From assembly GCF_035658495.1 (NCBI RefSeq), contig NZ_CP141944.1, forward strand, positions 1,080,001 through 1,144,000: 64,000 bases of DNA, written 5' to 3'. The first letter of the stretch is position 1. The number at the start of each line of letters is the position of its first letter. This stretch comes from Novosphingobium sp. RL4 (GTDB taxonomy: Bacteria; Pseudomonadota; Alphaproteobacteria; Sphingomonadales; Sphingomonadaceae). Of the stretch, positions 19,417 through 28,414 are shown one piece after another. The notes under the pieces are model-generated. The model saw only the letters and a list, made by a program, of their open reading frames with translations. It did not search any database and was not told the origin of the DNA. Position numbers and translations under genes: made by a program.

Positions 19417-20466
19417 TCAGCGGGACGGTTCCTCGTTGCGGTTCTTCATGGCATCCAGCAGGGCGCGGAATGCGTCGGTGTCGCGCAGGTTGATGTCTCG
19501 CTTGGCATAGGGGACTTCGATCCCGTGGTCCCGGAACAGTTCCCATAGCTTCTTGAGGACGTCGGATCGCACGTTGCCGACGCCTTCCTCCGGATCGGTA
19601 ATCCAGCAATGGATCACGAAGCGGACGCCGTTCTCGGTGAAGGAATCCAGCCACACCGTGGGCGGCGGCGCGACCAGCACGCGCGGTACGCTGCGTGCCG
19701 CTTCGAGCATGAGCTGTTCGGCTTTCACGATGTCCGCCGAAAACGCGACGCCCACCGGCACCTGGATGCGGACGTTCTTGCTGGAATAGGACCAGTTTTC
19801 GACCTGATTGATCATCAGGTTCTCGTTCGGGATCAGGTATTCCTTCTGATCGCGTGTCGTCAGAGAGACGGCCCGGATGCCGATCCGGCGGATCTGGCCG
19901 AATGTGGACATGCCGCCGGCATCGGTGATGGTGATGACGTCGCCCGGCTTGATGGACTTGTCCATCAGGAGGATGATGCCCGCGATCAGGTTGCCGAAGG
20001 TCTTCTGCAGGCCGAAGCCGATGGCAAGGCCGAACGCGCCCGAGAACACCGTGAGCGCCGTGAGGTCGATGCCCAACACGTCGATGCCGACGAGGATCGC
20101 GATCGTCCATATCAGCAGGCTGACGAGCTTTTCCGCCAGCAGGCGCTGCGTCTGGTCCAGACCCGTGGCAGAGCGGAGCAGGCGGCTGGAGAGCCTGCTG
20201 GCGAACCATGCCGTGGAAACCACCAGCGCGAGCACCAGCAGCAGCACGACGAGATCCCAGACAGATACGCGGCTGGAGCCGACCTGCACGGCCAGCCGGT
20301 CCAGCGTGTCCACGAAATCGCTGAGAAAGCCGCCGCGCGAGGTCACGGCGTGCTTCAGCCCGTCCGCCCCTGCCAGAGGCTGATCGACCGGCCGATGGGC
20401 GGCCGCCGAAGCCGTGGCCGAAGGCGTCGGGCTGGCCATGACCATGCGGGCGACCGGGTTGCTCAT
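19417..20466 (-). CDS. MscS-family mechanosensitive channel
   Basis: 349 residues. Inner-membrane channel that releases solutes on hypo-osmotic shock. After an Ala/Pro-rich N-terminus there are about four membrane helices; the pore helix region has the Gly/Ala-rich pattern GAFGLAIGFGLQKTFGNLIAGIILLMD (about 160-186), followed by the beta domain with SIKPGDVITI and the C-terminal alpha/beta domain. The ATG at 20466 overlaps the metC stop by 4 bp (ATGA), so the two are one transcription unit. Confidence 0.92.
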   Translation of the reverse strand: MSNPVARMVMASPTPSATASAAAHRPVDQPLAGADGLKHAVTSRGGFLSDFVDTLDRLAVQVGSSRVSVWDLVVLLLVLALVVSTAWFASRLSSRLLRSATGLDQTQRLLAEKLVSLLIWTIAILVGIDVLGIDLTALTVFSGAFGLAIGFGLQKTFGNLIAGIILLMDKSIKPGDVITITDAGGMSTFGQIRRIGIRAVSLTTRDQKEYLIPNENLMINQVENWSYSSKNVRIQVPVGVAFSADIVKAEQLMLEAARSVPRVLVAPPPTVWLDSFTENGVRFVIHCWITDPEEGVGNVRSDVLKKLWELFRDHGIEVPYAKRDINLRDTDAFRALLDAMKNRNEEPSR

Positions 20467-21677
20467 CCCTGCGCCATCACCGCGAGCGCCTGCTCGATGT
20501 CGGCAATGAGGTCGTCGGTATCTTCGAGGCCCACGGCGAGGCGCACGCCGAAGCGGTTGGCCTCGTCCTGCGCTTGGGGCGGCCAGGGCATGATGCTGCG
20601 GTGCCTGGTAGGCTCGATCGGCACCACAAGGCTTTCGAAGCCGCCCCAGGAGTAGCCGATCGCGAAGAGGTTGAGAGCGTCGATGAAGCGGTTGCGGTCG
20701 GCCAGTGTGCCGCCCTTGAATACGAAGCTGAACAATCCGCAGCCGCCCGTGAAATCGCGCGTCCAGAGGTCATGGCCAGGCGAGGAGGGGAGCATCGGGC
20801 AGAGCACTTGCGCCACTTCCGGCCGCGCATCGAGCCATTGGGCGATCCTGAGGGCGGATTCGGCCTCCTGTCGCAGACGCACGCCCAGCGTGCGCAGCCC
20901 GCGCAAGGCGAGGGCGGCATCGTCCGGAGACACCACGATGCCAAGCTGCTGCGCGCGTTCGCGCAGCTTGCCGTAGAGTTCCTCGCCTGCACTGGCGCTG
21001 CCCATCATCAGGTCGGAGTGGCCGCCGACATGCTTGGTCAGCGCCATCACGGTGATGTCCACGCCCTTTTTCAGTCCCGCGAAGCCGAGCGGGCTGGCCC
21101 AGGTGTTATCAAGCACCGACACCGCGCCCTTGCTCCGTGCGATCCGGGCCATTTCCGGCACGTCGCAGACTTCCATCGACAGGCTGCCGGGAGCTTCGAT
21201 CAGCACTGCGCGTGTGCGCTCGCAGAACATCGCTTCGTATGCGGCAAGGTCCAGCGGGTCGAAGAAGCGGGTCTCGATGCCGAAGTCGGCGAGCATTCCC
21301 GTGCCCATGGAGCGGGTGGGGTCATAGGCATTGTCGGTGATCATCACCACGTCGCCGGGCCGCAGCAGCGTGAGCATGACGCCCGCGATGGCCGCTACGC
21401 CCGAAGGGTAGATCACCGTGCCGTGAGCGCCGGGTTCGATCTTGGTCAGCGCCTCGCAGAGTGCCCACTGCGTCGGCGCGCCGCGGCGACCGTAGAAGAA
21501 GCGGCCGTCCTCGTTGCGGCGCGGGCCTTCGGCCAGCGCTGCGGTGTTTTCGTAAAGGTGCGTGCTGGCCCGCCAGACCGGCGGGTTGACGACGGCTCCG
21601 GTCCACTCCTTGCGGCGGCCACCGCCGACCAGCTTGGTGAAGGTGGCGAGGTCGTCGAAATTGTCCAAATCGCTCAA
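20463..21677 (-). CDS. metC: Cystathionine beta-lyase
   Basis: 404 residues. PLP enzyme of the Cys/Met metabolism family; splits cystathionine to homocysteine, pyruvate and ammonia. PLP lysine K215 in ALTKHVGGHSD, the SGVAAI region (92-97) and EAPGSLSMEV (161-170) for cofactor phosphate and substrate contacts are all present. The sequence style is that of alphaproteobacterial MetC more than that of MetB. Translationally coupled to the MscS gene downstream, though the link looks incidental. Confidence 0.9.
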   Translation of the reverse strand: MSDLDNFDDLATFTKLVGGGRRKEWTGAVVNPPVWRASTHLYENTAALAEGPRRNEDGRFFYGRRGAPTQWALCEALTKIEPGAHGTVIYPSGVAAIAGVMLTLLRPGDVVMITDNAYDPTRSMGTGMLADFGIETRFFDPLDLAAYEAMFCERTRAVLIEAPGSLSMEVCDVPEMARIARSKGAVSVLDNTWASPLGFAGLKKGVDITVMALTKHVGGHSDLMMGSASAGEELYGKLRERAQQLGIVVSPDDAALALRGLRTLGVRLRQEAESALRIAQWLDARPEVAQVLCPMLPSSPGHDLWTRDFTGGCGLFSFVFKGGTLADRNRFIDALNLFAIGYSWGGFESLVVPIEPTRHRSIMPWPPQAQDEANRFGVRLAVGLEDTDDLIADIEQALAVMAQG

Positions 21678-21812
21678 AGTGCTCTCCGCTAGGGGCTGGT
21701 CGAGAATGCCCCGGGAGGCATTTTTCGTGTGGCCGGCATCGTCAAGTTCCGCAAGGCGCGGGGCTATCGGAAACTGACTCTTGCGGGGAGGAGCCCGCTT
21801 GCGCGGAAAGGC

Positions 21813-23141
21813 TTAAACCGCTGCGCGGCGCGGGTCGAGAGGCAAGAGGCCGGTAGTATCGACGCCCATCGTGCGGGCTGCCTCGATTTCGCGCGAGGCA
21901 ATCTGGGCATGATCGCGCGGGCCGGTATCGAGACGCAGCGGAGACACCCCCGGTCCCTCTCCGGGAAGGCCGAGCGTGAAGACGCGGCGTGCGGAAAGGC
22001 CATGTTCGCCAAAGAAGGACAGCCGCACCAGCGGCACGAAGAGGCTGGCCTGTCCCTGCCGCATCACGCGGATGGCGCTGAGCGGCAATTGCAGTTCGCC
22101 CTTGAATTCGCGCGTTTCTCCGGCTGTCAGGGCCTCTACGCTGTGCCGGAGCGGCTGGGCCGACGGATCGGGGGCGAGTTGTTCCGCCTGCGAGAGCGAG
22201 GCGTGAGCGGAGATCATGTCGGCCAAAATGCGAAGGCCTCCGGGCAGGCCCGCAGGCGGTGCGGTAACCGCGAGGCGGTATTGCAGCGTGGCGTAGACCA
22301 GCGACAGGCGCAGGGCGACCGGCTCGAAGACGATCTCGATGTCGTTGCCCTGAACTTCACCGGAGAAGGACTGGGTAACAGGAACGGGTCCGGGGCCAGC
22401 CGGGGCAGCGGTCGGCGGCGGTTCAAGGGCGGTCACGGCGGCAGGTGCGGCAGGCTTCGCCGGTTCGTCGAGAAGTTCGTCCTCGGGTTCCGCCTCAGGT
22501 TCGAGACCGGCTTCTTCCCATGCGGTCGCAGGTGTCCGGCGGCGGCGCAGCAGAACGAATACGCCCCCGGCAGCGGCAAGGAGCGCAGCGGGAATGGCCA
22601 GCCACCATTCGGGCCAGTGCGGCGAGGCGGCGGGTTCCGACGGAGCTTGGGAGGCCGTTGCCGGACTGCCTTCGGAAACCGGGGGTTCGCTCGCGCTGGG
22701 CGCCGGCATGGCTGCGGGTGAGGCTGAGACTTCCGGGGAAGGGCTTGCCGGTTCGGGACCCGCCGATGGCGGGGTTTCGGGTGCGATCGCCGGGCGTGCC
22801 GGGGTGGCCGAGGCAGCAGGGCGCGGCTGCGGGCGCTCGGTGGCGCGCGCGGCGGGGGGCGGCGGCGGCGTTACCGTGGGCACGGGGCCTGGCCGCGCCG
22901 ATGGCTTGCTGGCTGGCGGGGTTGCCGCTGCGTCAGGCGCGGTTTCGCGCGGGGCAACGACCGGCACCTGCGGATCGACCGGTCCCTGCGCGCGGGGCGG
23001 GTTCTGGCTGTCCTGCGCGCCGGGCGGCAGGCTCCAGGTCGTCGATTGCGCATGAACTGCAACCGGTCCCGCCAAGAGACCCAGCGTCAGTGCCGCGCGT
23101 GAAAGAGTGGTCGCGATTTCAGTCACAGTGCCCCGCATCAT
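21813..23141 (-). CDS. Proline/alanine-rich single-pass membrane protein
   Basis: About 442 residues. Signal peptide (ALTLGLLAGPVAVHAQ) followed by a roughly 130-residue low-complexity Pro/Ala/Ser region, one membrane helix near residues 185-205 (WWLAIPAALLAAAGGVFVLL) with RRRR on its cytoplasmic side, an acidic linker, and a soluble beta-rich C-terminal domain (about 260-430, FSGEVQGNDIEIVFEPVALRLSLVYATLQY). The layout suggests an envelope-spanning anchor. No known family recognised. ATG at 23141 or 23138 follows GGGAGG closely; an in-frame TTG at 23156 is less likely. Confidence 0.72.
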   Translation of the reverse strand: MMRGTVTEIATTLSRAALTLGLLAGPVAVHAQSTTWSLPPGAQDSQNPPRAQGPVDPQVPVVAPRETAPDAAATPPASKPSARPGPVPTVTPPPPPAARATERPQPRPAASATPARPAIAPETPPSAGPEPASPSPEVSASPAAMPAPSASEPPVSEGSPATASQAPSEPAASPHWPEWWLAIPAALLAAAGGVFVLLRRRRTPATAWEEAGLEPEAEPEDELLDEPAKPAAPAAVTALEPPPTAAPAGPGPVPVTQSFSGEVQGNDIEIVFEPVALRLSLVYATLQYRLAVTAPPAGLPGGLRILADMISAHASLSQAEQLAPDPSAQPLRHSVEALTAGETREFKGELQLPLSAIRVMRQGQASLFVPLVRLSFFGEHGLSARRVFTLGLPGEGPGVSPLRLDTGPRDHAQIASREIEAARTMGVDTTGLLPLDPRRAAV

Positions 23142-23318
23142 CCTCCCAAGCCCCAAAAGGGCTCCGCGCTGAACCCCGAGTTAATGCCCTTGGGCCGCGC
23201 GGCGAGACGTTGGCGATCATAGCCGAAACAAGCCATGCGGGGCAATCGCGCCGCTGGCAGCTTTCCCCAAGGACCGGGCGGGTTGAAGCGCGGGCTCGCG
23301 GCTCCTATCAAGACGGGC

Positions 23319-23780
23319 ATGACTGACATTTCCATGAACCCGCTGCACCTCGGCCAGAACAGTGCCTTGCCTGCCTCGCCCGAGGAGGCCGTGCTTGATT
23401 ATGTGCCGAACCCGCGTCAGGGCAGCCTCTATCTCGTGCGTTTCGCGGCGCCGGAGTTCACCTCGCTTTGCCCGGTGACCGGACAGCCGGACTTCGCGCA
23501 TCTCGTGATCGACTATGCGCCCGGCGAAACGATCGTCGAATCGAAGAGCCTCAAGCTGTTCCTCGGCGCGTTCCGCAACCATAACGGTTTCCATGAGGAC
23601 GTGACTGTCGGCATCGGCCAGCGCCTGTTCGACGAAATGAAGCCTCGCTGGTTGCGTATCGGCGGCTACTGGTATCCGCGCGGCGGGATTCCCATCGACG
23701 TGTTCTGGCAGTCCGGCGCGGCCCCGGAAGGGCTTTGGGTGCCGGATCAGGGCGTACAGGGTTACCGCGGCCGGGGCTGA
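23319..23780 (+). CDS. queF: NADPH-dependent 7-cyano-7-deazaguanine reductase
   Basis: 153 residues, the short unimodular QueF. Reduces preQ0 to preQ1 for queuosine tRNA modification. Catalytic C51 in [10 protein letters not shown] with D58, and the QueF motif ESKSLKLF (74-81) are present, as is a second conserved region ([13 protein letters not shown]). The ATG at 23319 gives the normal N-terminus; the open frame extends further upstream without support. Stands alone. Confidence 0.95.
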   Translation: MTDISMNPLHLGQNSALPASPEEAVLDYVPNPRQGSLYLVRFAAPEFTSLCPVTGQPDFAHLVIDYAPGETIVESKSLKLFLGAFRNHNGFHEDVTVGIGQRLFDEMKPRWLRIGGYWYPRGGIPIDVFWQSGAAPEGLWVPDQGVQGYRGRG

Positions 23781-23854
23781 CCCTTTCCAAGGCCCCGGCC
23801 AATTCCGGCCCGGAGCTTCTGCGCAAGGCCGGGGTGGGCCAATTCACCAAATAG

Positions 23855-23884
23855 CAGGGGCGCCGACATGCGCCGACGCCCCTG
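23855..23884. other. Hairpin between convergent genes
   Basis: CAGGGGCG (23855-23862) pairs with CGCCCCTG (23877-23884). No T-tract follows on either strand. It lies between the queF end and the end of the small leftward gene and may aid termination. Confidence 0.4.
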
Positions 23885-23962
23885 TGCCCCCGGACTTTCC
23901 CTCAGGTGACGGCAGGGCGTGGCTACCGATTTCCCAAGGTCCGTGCCGGGATACGTATTTCA

Positions 23963-24229
23963 TCATCTTGCCGCGAACTGAACTCCGTTGATCTGCCGGA
24001 GATCGACCGTTCCCTTGCCGAGAGCGGCAAGCTGGCTGTTCGACAGGCACTGCGCATAAACGGTCGGAGCGTCCGCCTTCAGCGCGGCATCGGTGGCCAG
24101 GGCGCCTTCGATGCCAGCCGCACAGGCAGCGCGCGATTCATAGGTCTGCAAGGGAGCAGGCAATCTTTCGCAAGCCGCTCCATCATCGCTGCAACCAAAC
24201 AGGGCGAGGGCAATGAGTGTGACGCTCAT
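23963..24229 (-). CDS. Small exported Cys-containing protein
   Basis: 88 residues. Short hydrophobic N-terminus (MSVTLIALALFG), then C-SDDGAAC, with further cysteines at residues 36 and 61, giving four cysteines that could form two disulfides outside the cytoplasm. A very good ribosome site (AAAGGAGAGAGAT before ATG 24229) supports it as a real gene. Divergent from the GNAT-nitrilase gene. No family recognised. A longer frame runs on upstream antisense to that gene and is not coding. Confidence 0.7.
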   Translation of the reverse strand: MSVTLIALALFGCSDDGAACERLPAPLQTYESRAACAAGIEGALATDAALKADAPTVYAQCLSNSQLAALGKGTVDLRQINGVQFAAR

Positions 24230-24346
24230 ATCTCTCTCCTTTCGAGAGGGATAACGAGCGACCTGGCAAAAATATCCCGCAAGCGACGGGAAAAGAGTCA
24301 TTTTCAGGACTGGAACCCCGAGCCCCGCCGCGCGTAGTGTTGGGCC

Positions 24347-25906
24347 ATGGACCAGACCAAAGCCAAACTCATCATCCGCGCCGCCACCGTCGCCGATGCT
24401 CCGGCCATCGCGAGGCTCTCGGTAAAAGTCTACGGCAAGGCGGACGCCTTCACCCGCGCCGAAGTTCGCGGGCAGATCATCAATTTTCCCGAGGGCCAGT
24501 TCGTGGCCGAATACGACGGCAGGGTGGTCGGCCATTGTGCGACGATGATCGTCACGGCGGAGCAGGCCTTTCGCCCGCATAGCTGGGAGGAGATCAGCAA
24601 CGGCGGCTACGGTCGCCCCCCCGCTGACGACGGGGATGTGCTCTACGGCTTCGAGGTCTGCGTCGACCCCGACTATCGGCGCTTGCGCATCGGCCAGCGG
24701 CTCTACCGCAAGCGGAAGGAACTGTGCCAGTACTTCGAACTGAAGGGCATCGCCTTCGCTGGACGCATGCCGGGCTATTCGCGCCGCAGGCGCCAGTATC
24801 CCAACCCGGCTGACTATGTGCAGGCGGTGAAGGACAAGAAGGTCCGCGATCAGGTCATCCAGTTCCAGATGAACGAGGGTTACGAGCCGCGCGGGATTCT
24901 GCCGGACTACATCCCCAACGACAAGGAAAGCGGCGGCAATGCCGTCATCATGTACTGGACCAACCCGCTTGCGCCGCGCGATACCGGCAAGGCTGTGCCG
25001 GGATTCAAGGAACGCGTGCCGTCCACCGTGCGCGTCGCGACCGTCCAGTTCATGATGCGCAAGATCGAGGCGATCGACCAGTTCGAGGAGCAGGTCGAAT
25101 ACTGGATCGACGTGGCCGCCGATTACGAGAGCGACTTCGTGGTGTTTCCGGAACTGTTCACGCTGGAGCTGCTTTCGATCGAGGAGACCAAGCTCGAACC
25201 CGCCGCCGCCATTGAAAAGATTGCGGATTACACCGAGCGCTTCGTCGAATTCATGCAGCGCATGGCGGTGAGCTACAACATCAACATCATCGGCGGATCG
25301 CACCCGACCAGGGTGAAGCTGGGGCAGGGCAAGAGCGAGATCCGCAACATCGCCTATACCTTCCTGCGGGACGGCGCCGTGCACGAAACGCAGAAGCTTC
25401 ACCCCACCCCTTCGGAGCGCCGCTGGTGGAACATCAAGGGCGGCTACGGCGCCAATGTGATCCCCACCGACTGCGGACCCATCGGGGTGATGATATGCTA
25501 TGACAGCGAGTTCCCGGAGCTTTCCCGCCACCTCGTCAACCAGGGCGCGCTCATGCTGTTCGTCCCTTTCTGCACGGACGAACGGCGCGGCTTCCTGCGC
25601 GTTCGCTACTGCTGTCAGGCACGGGCGGTGGAGAACCAGTGCTACGTCGTCACCTCGGGCGTCGTGGGCAATCTGCCGAACGTCGAGAACATGGATGTCC
25701 ACTACGCCGAGAGCGCGATCCTGACCCCTTCGGACTTCCCCTTCGCGCGTGACGGGGTGGCGGCGGATACGGCGCCGAACACGGAGACGATCGCCATCGC
25801 CGACCTCAGCCTCGACGCGCTGCTCACCGCGCGCCAGTCGGGCGCGGTGCAGAATCTCAAGGATCGCCGTTTCGATCTGTACCGCGTGGAATGGACCCAG
25901 CAGTAA
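24347..25906 (+). CDS. GNAT acetyltransferase-nitrilase fusion protein
   Basis: 519 residues. N-terminal RimI-type GNAT domain (about 1-200; acetyl-CoA loop in DPDYRRLRIGQRLY) joined to a C-terminal carbon-nitrogen hydrolase domain (about 225-505). The nitrilase triad is visible: E near 268 in VFPELF, K near 350 in QKLHPT, C384 in MICYDSEFPE. Such fusions are a known branch of the nitrilase superfamily, presumed amidases, but with no well-established substrate that I know. The region between them (residues 140-190) has a conserved look and may link the activities. It is cytoplasmic. Confidence 0.9.
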   Translation: MDQTKAKLIIRAATVADAPAIARLSVKVYGKADAFTRAEVRGQIINFPEGQFVAEYDGRVVGHCATMIVTAEQAFRPHSWEEISNGGYGRPPADDGDVLYGFEVCVDPDYRRLRIGQRLYRKRKELCQYFELKGIAFAGRMPGYSRRRRQYPNPADYVQAVKDKKVRDQVIQFQMNEGYEPRGILPDYIPNDKESGGNAVIMYWTNPLAPRDTGKAVPGFKERVPSTVRVATVQFMMRKIEAIDQFEEQVEYWIDVAADYESDFVVFPELFTLELLSIEETKLEPAAAIEKIADYTERFVEFMQRMAVSYNINIIGGSHPTRVKLGQGKSEIRNIAYTFLRDGAVHETQKLHPTPSERRWWNIKGGYGANVIPTDCGPIGVMICYDSEFPELSRHLVNQGALMLFVPFCTDERRGFLRVRYCCQARAVENQCYVVTSGVVGNLPNVENMDVHYAESAILTPSDFPFARDGVAADTAPNTETIAIADLSLDALLTARQSGAVQNLKDRRFDLYRVEWTQQ

Positions 25907-25915
25907 AGGGCCGGG

Positions 25916-26479
25916 CTATTTCGCGGCCTTGAGGCGCGCGGCGGCGTGTGCCACGCGCTTGCGCGTCGCGGCGATCAACTCGTCCAGGCTTGCGACCTGC
26001 TCCACGCCGTAGCGCTCACCCGTGATGTCGACGTTGCCCTTGCGCCAGAAGCCGGGCGGGCAGAGCAGCACGACCTTGCCTGTCCGTGCGTGGAGGCCGA
26101 GTTCGAGCAGGCTCACCGGGCTCTGCGATCCCGGAGCGAGATAGAGAACGATCACGTCGGCACTTTCCAGCGCGGCGAGTTCCCATTCCACCTGTTTGCG
26201 GAACTCCGGTTCGTCCGCCTCGGGCTTCCAGGCCGGGTTCCAGTCCGGACGGCGCGGGTTGAGCAGGGTCACGTTCTCGTCCTGCAGAGCCGCGATCACT
26301 TGCTTCTGCCAGTCCGGGGCAGAACCCATGTCGATGCTTCCGCCCAGGAACACGCGCGGACGGTCATGAGCGGCGGGAAGCGCTTGCGGGGACGTGACTA
26401 CGATCGCTTCAGCCATGGCAGGGGCCGGCATCAGGATCGCACAGAGCGAGGCAGCAGCGGCGAGGAGGACTGGTCTCAT
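25916..26479 (-). CDS. Exported nucleoside 2-deoxyribosyltransferase-like protein
   Basis: 187 residues. N-terminal signal peptide (MRPVLLAAAASLCAILMPAPAMAEA), then a domain resembling nucleoside 2-deoxyribosyltransferase-like proteins: VFLGGSIDMGSAPDWQKQ (43-60), LLNPRRPDWNP, and VEWELAALESADVIVLYLAP with ELGLHA, where the catalytic glutamate of the family is expected. Known members act in the cytoplasm on nucleosides, so the export signal is odd. Ribosome site AGAGGCGG lies inside a hairpin (26479-26486 with 26508-26515). Downstream of, and in the same direction as, the GH13 gene. Confidence 0.75.
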   Translation of the reverse strand: MRPVLLAAAASLCAILMPAPAMAEAIVVTSPQALPAAHDRPRVFLGGSIDMGSAPDWQKQVIAALQDENVTLLNPRRPDWNPAWKPEADEPEFRKQVEWELAALESADVIVLYLAPGSQSPVSLLELGLHARTGKVVLLCPPGFWRKGNVDITGERYGVEQVASLDELIAATRKRVAHAAARLKAAK

Positions 26480-26529
26480 GGCCCGCCTCTAGCCAGAGCA
26501 GCGTGCTGCGGGCCAGTGAAAACGTCATC

Positions 26530-28185
26530 TCATATCGTAAGCCAGAGCGCGGCATAGGCAGGAAGACCGGCCTTCGTTGCCCCGTTCACCGCGAGCAGCA
26601 CCTCGCCCTCGGCGGGCAGGGCAAAGGCTATCGGATCGGCGGAGAGATTGAACAGGCATCGCACGCGCTCCCCACCTTCTGCGCGGTCGAACGAGAGCAG
26701 AGCGCCATCGGCAGTGCATTCGGCCAGCGTGCCATGGTGAAGCGCCCGGCTTGCATTTCGCAGGGCCAGGACGTTGCGGGTGAAGTGCAGGAGCGAGGCA
26801 GGATCGGCTTCCTGCACAGACACCGCGCGGGTGAGGTTCTCGGCCGAAAGCGGTAGCCACGGCTCGCCGCCTGTAAAGCCGCCCAGCGGGGCATCGTCCC
26901 ACGGCAGGGGCGTTCGGGCGCCGTCCCGCGAAAGGGTGAGGGGCCAGTTGGCAATGGCTTCCGGGTCCTGGAGCTGTTCGAACGGAATCTCGTCCTGCAC
27001 GAGGCCCAGTTCCTCTCCCTGGTAGAGGATAACATTGCCGCGCAGCGCCATGAGCAGTGCCATCTTCACGCGTTCGAACGGCGCTTGATCCTGCGGGGCG
27101 CTCCAGCGTGAAACGGCGCGGGGCGCATCGTGGTTCTCGAATGCCCAACTTGGCCAGCCGCCGGTTTCGCCCGGCGCGAGCTCCCAGCGCCGGAGCGTGT
27201 CGGCGACGAACTGCGCCGTGAGCGCGGGCGCATAGAGGAAGTCGAACCCGTAGGCGCTATTGAGGCGGCGTTCGCCTTCGGTATAGGCGCGCCGGTCCGC
27301 CTGCGGATGATCTCCGCCAATTTCGGCTACGGTGTGAACCGCGCCATGTTCGTCGCACACCGCGCGCAGGCGTTCGACGAAGCGCACCATATCGGGGTGG
27401 GACTGGCTGTAGGTCTTGAGCTGGAAGTCGAAGGGCCGGGTACGCAGGCGGCCATCTGCGGGGGCGGGCGGATTGTCGCGCAGGAGCGGGTCGTGCATCG
27501 CGTGGTTGAGCGCATCGAGCCGGAACCCGTCGACCCCGCGCTCCAGCCAGAATCGCGCTACGCCGAGCACCGCGTCCTGCACGGCCGGGTTATGCATGTT
27601 GAGCTGGGGCTGTTCCTTGAGGAACGTGTGCATGTAGTACTGGCGGCGGCGCCCGTCCCAGGTCCATGCGGGACCGCCGAACACCGACTGCCAGTTGCAG
27701 GGCGGGGTACCGTCTTCCTTCGGATCGTTCCAGACGTACCAGTCCGCCTTCGGGTTGCCGCGGTCGGAGCGGCTTTCCGCGAACCAGGGGTGCTGGTCCG
27801 AGGTATGGGCGTAGACCTGGTCGATGATGACCTTGAGCCCGAGGGCATGGGCGTGCGCCACCAGCGCGTCGAAATCGGCCATGGTGCCGAACACCGGGTC
27901 TATCCCGCAGTAATCGGCCACATCGTAGCCGAAGTCGCGCATCGGGGAAGTGAAGAAGGGCGATATCCAGATCGCATCTACACCCAGCCGGGCAACATGG
28001 TGCAGCCGCCGCGTGATCCCCGCGAGATCGCCCACGCCGTCTCCGTTGGTGTCCTGGAAGCTGCGCGGGTAGATCTGGTAGATCGATGCGCCCTTCCACC
28101 ACGGCATGTCGGGGGCAGGGGCGGAGCAGGGCTCCGCGGACGCGCCGGGCGCAGGCAGGGCATCTTCGGTTTCGGTCAGGCTCAT
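26530..28185 (-). CDS. GH13 alpha-glucosidase (oligo-alpha-glucan hydrolase)
   Basis: 551 residues. Hydrolyses alpha-glucosidic bonds of maltose or malto-oligosaccharides. The GH13 triad is complete: nucleophile D224 (GFRLDA), acid/base E288 (VAEIGG), D353 (ENHDAP). The sequence style (WWKGASIYQIYPRSF, DFGYDVADYCGIDP) is that of alphaproteobacterial alpha-glucosidases of GH13 subfamily 23. The N-terminus lacks a signal peptide, so it is cytoplasmic. The ATG at 28185 has a GGAAGG site; the frame runs open upstream to 28605 but that part lacks coding bias. Divergent from the glycogen operon, so likely part of alpha-glucan turnover. Confidence 0.9.
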   Translation of the reverse strand: MSLTETEDALPAPGASAEPCSAPAPDMPWWKGASIYQIYPRSFQDTNGDGVGDLAGITRRLHHVARLGVDAIWISPFFTSPMRDFGYDVADYCGIDPVFGTMADFDALVAHAHALGLKVIIDQVYAHTSDQHPWFAESRSDRGNPKADWYVWNDPKEDGTPPCNWQSVFGGPAWTWDGRRRQYYMHTFLKEQPQLNMHNPAVQDAVLGVARFWLERGVDGFRLDALNHAMHDPLLRDNPPAPADGRLRTRPFDFQLKTYSQSHPDMVRFVERLRAVCDEHGAVHTVAEIGGDHPQADRRAYTEGERRLNSAYGFDFLYAPALTAQFVADTLRRWELAPGETGGWPSWAFENHDAPRAVSRWSAPQDQAPFERVKMALLMALRGNVILYQGEELGLVQDEIPFEQLQDPEAIANWPLTLSRDGARTPLPWDDAPLGGFTGGEPWLPLSAENLTRAVSVQEADPASLLHFTRNVLALRNASRALHHGTLAECTADGALLSFDRAEGGERVRCLFNLSADPIAFALPAEGEVLLAVNGATKAGLPAYAALWLTI

Positions 28186-28414
28186 GCACACCTTCCGCGA
28201 TGGGATTGCCCTTCGCCCATACCATCGAGCGGCCGCTTGCGCGAATTTTTTGCGGCGCTGCACAATGATGCTTGCCGCAAGGCAGCGCTGTGGTAGCCAT
28301 TGGATGAAAGCATGGGAAAATGCGGAGGCGACCTCTTCGGATCCCGGCTCTAAACTATACTGATTGCAGGGCTTTTTCGAACGCGCCTGCGACGGCCAGA
28401 TCAGGAGTGCGCCC
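28186..28414. promoter_or_regulatory. Divergent promoter region of the alpha-glucosidase and glg operon
   Basis: 229 bp between the leftward GH13 start and glgP. It includes an AT-patch (28241-28252), a small palindrome CTTGC-C-GCAAG (28271-28281) and AGGAG (28403-28407) serving the GTG start of glgP. No clear promoter boxes could be set. Confidence 0.5.

Noticed and set aside
24230..25702. Upstream extension of the small Cys-protein frame, antisense to the GNAT-nitrilase gene
   Set aside because: The ribosome site and signal peptide place the start at 24229; the extension is antisense shadow.
26479..26515. Hairpin after the GH13 gene considered as a terminator
   Set aside because: The loop is 21 nt, no T-tract follows, and it covers the ribosome site of the next gene; it may affect translation instead.
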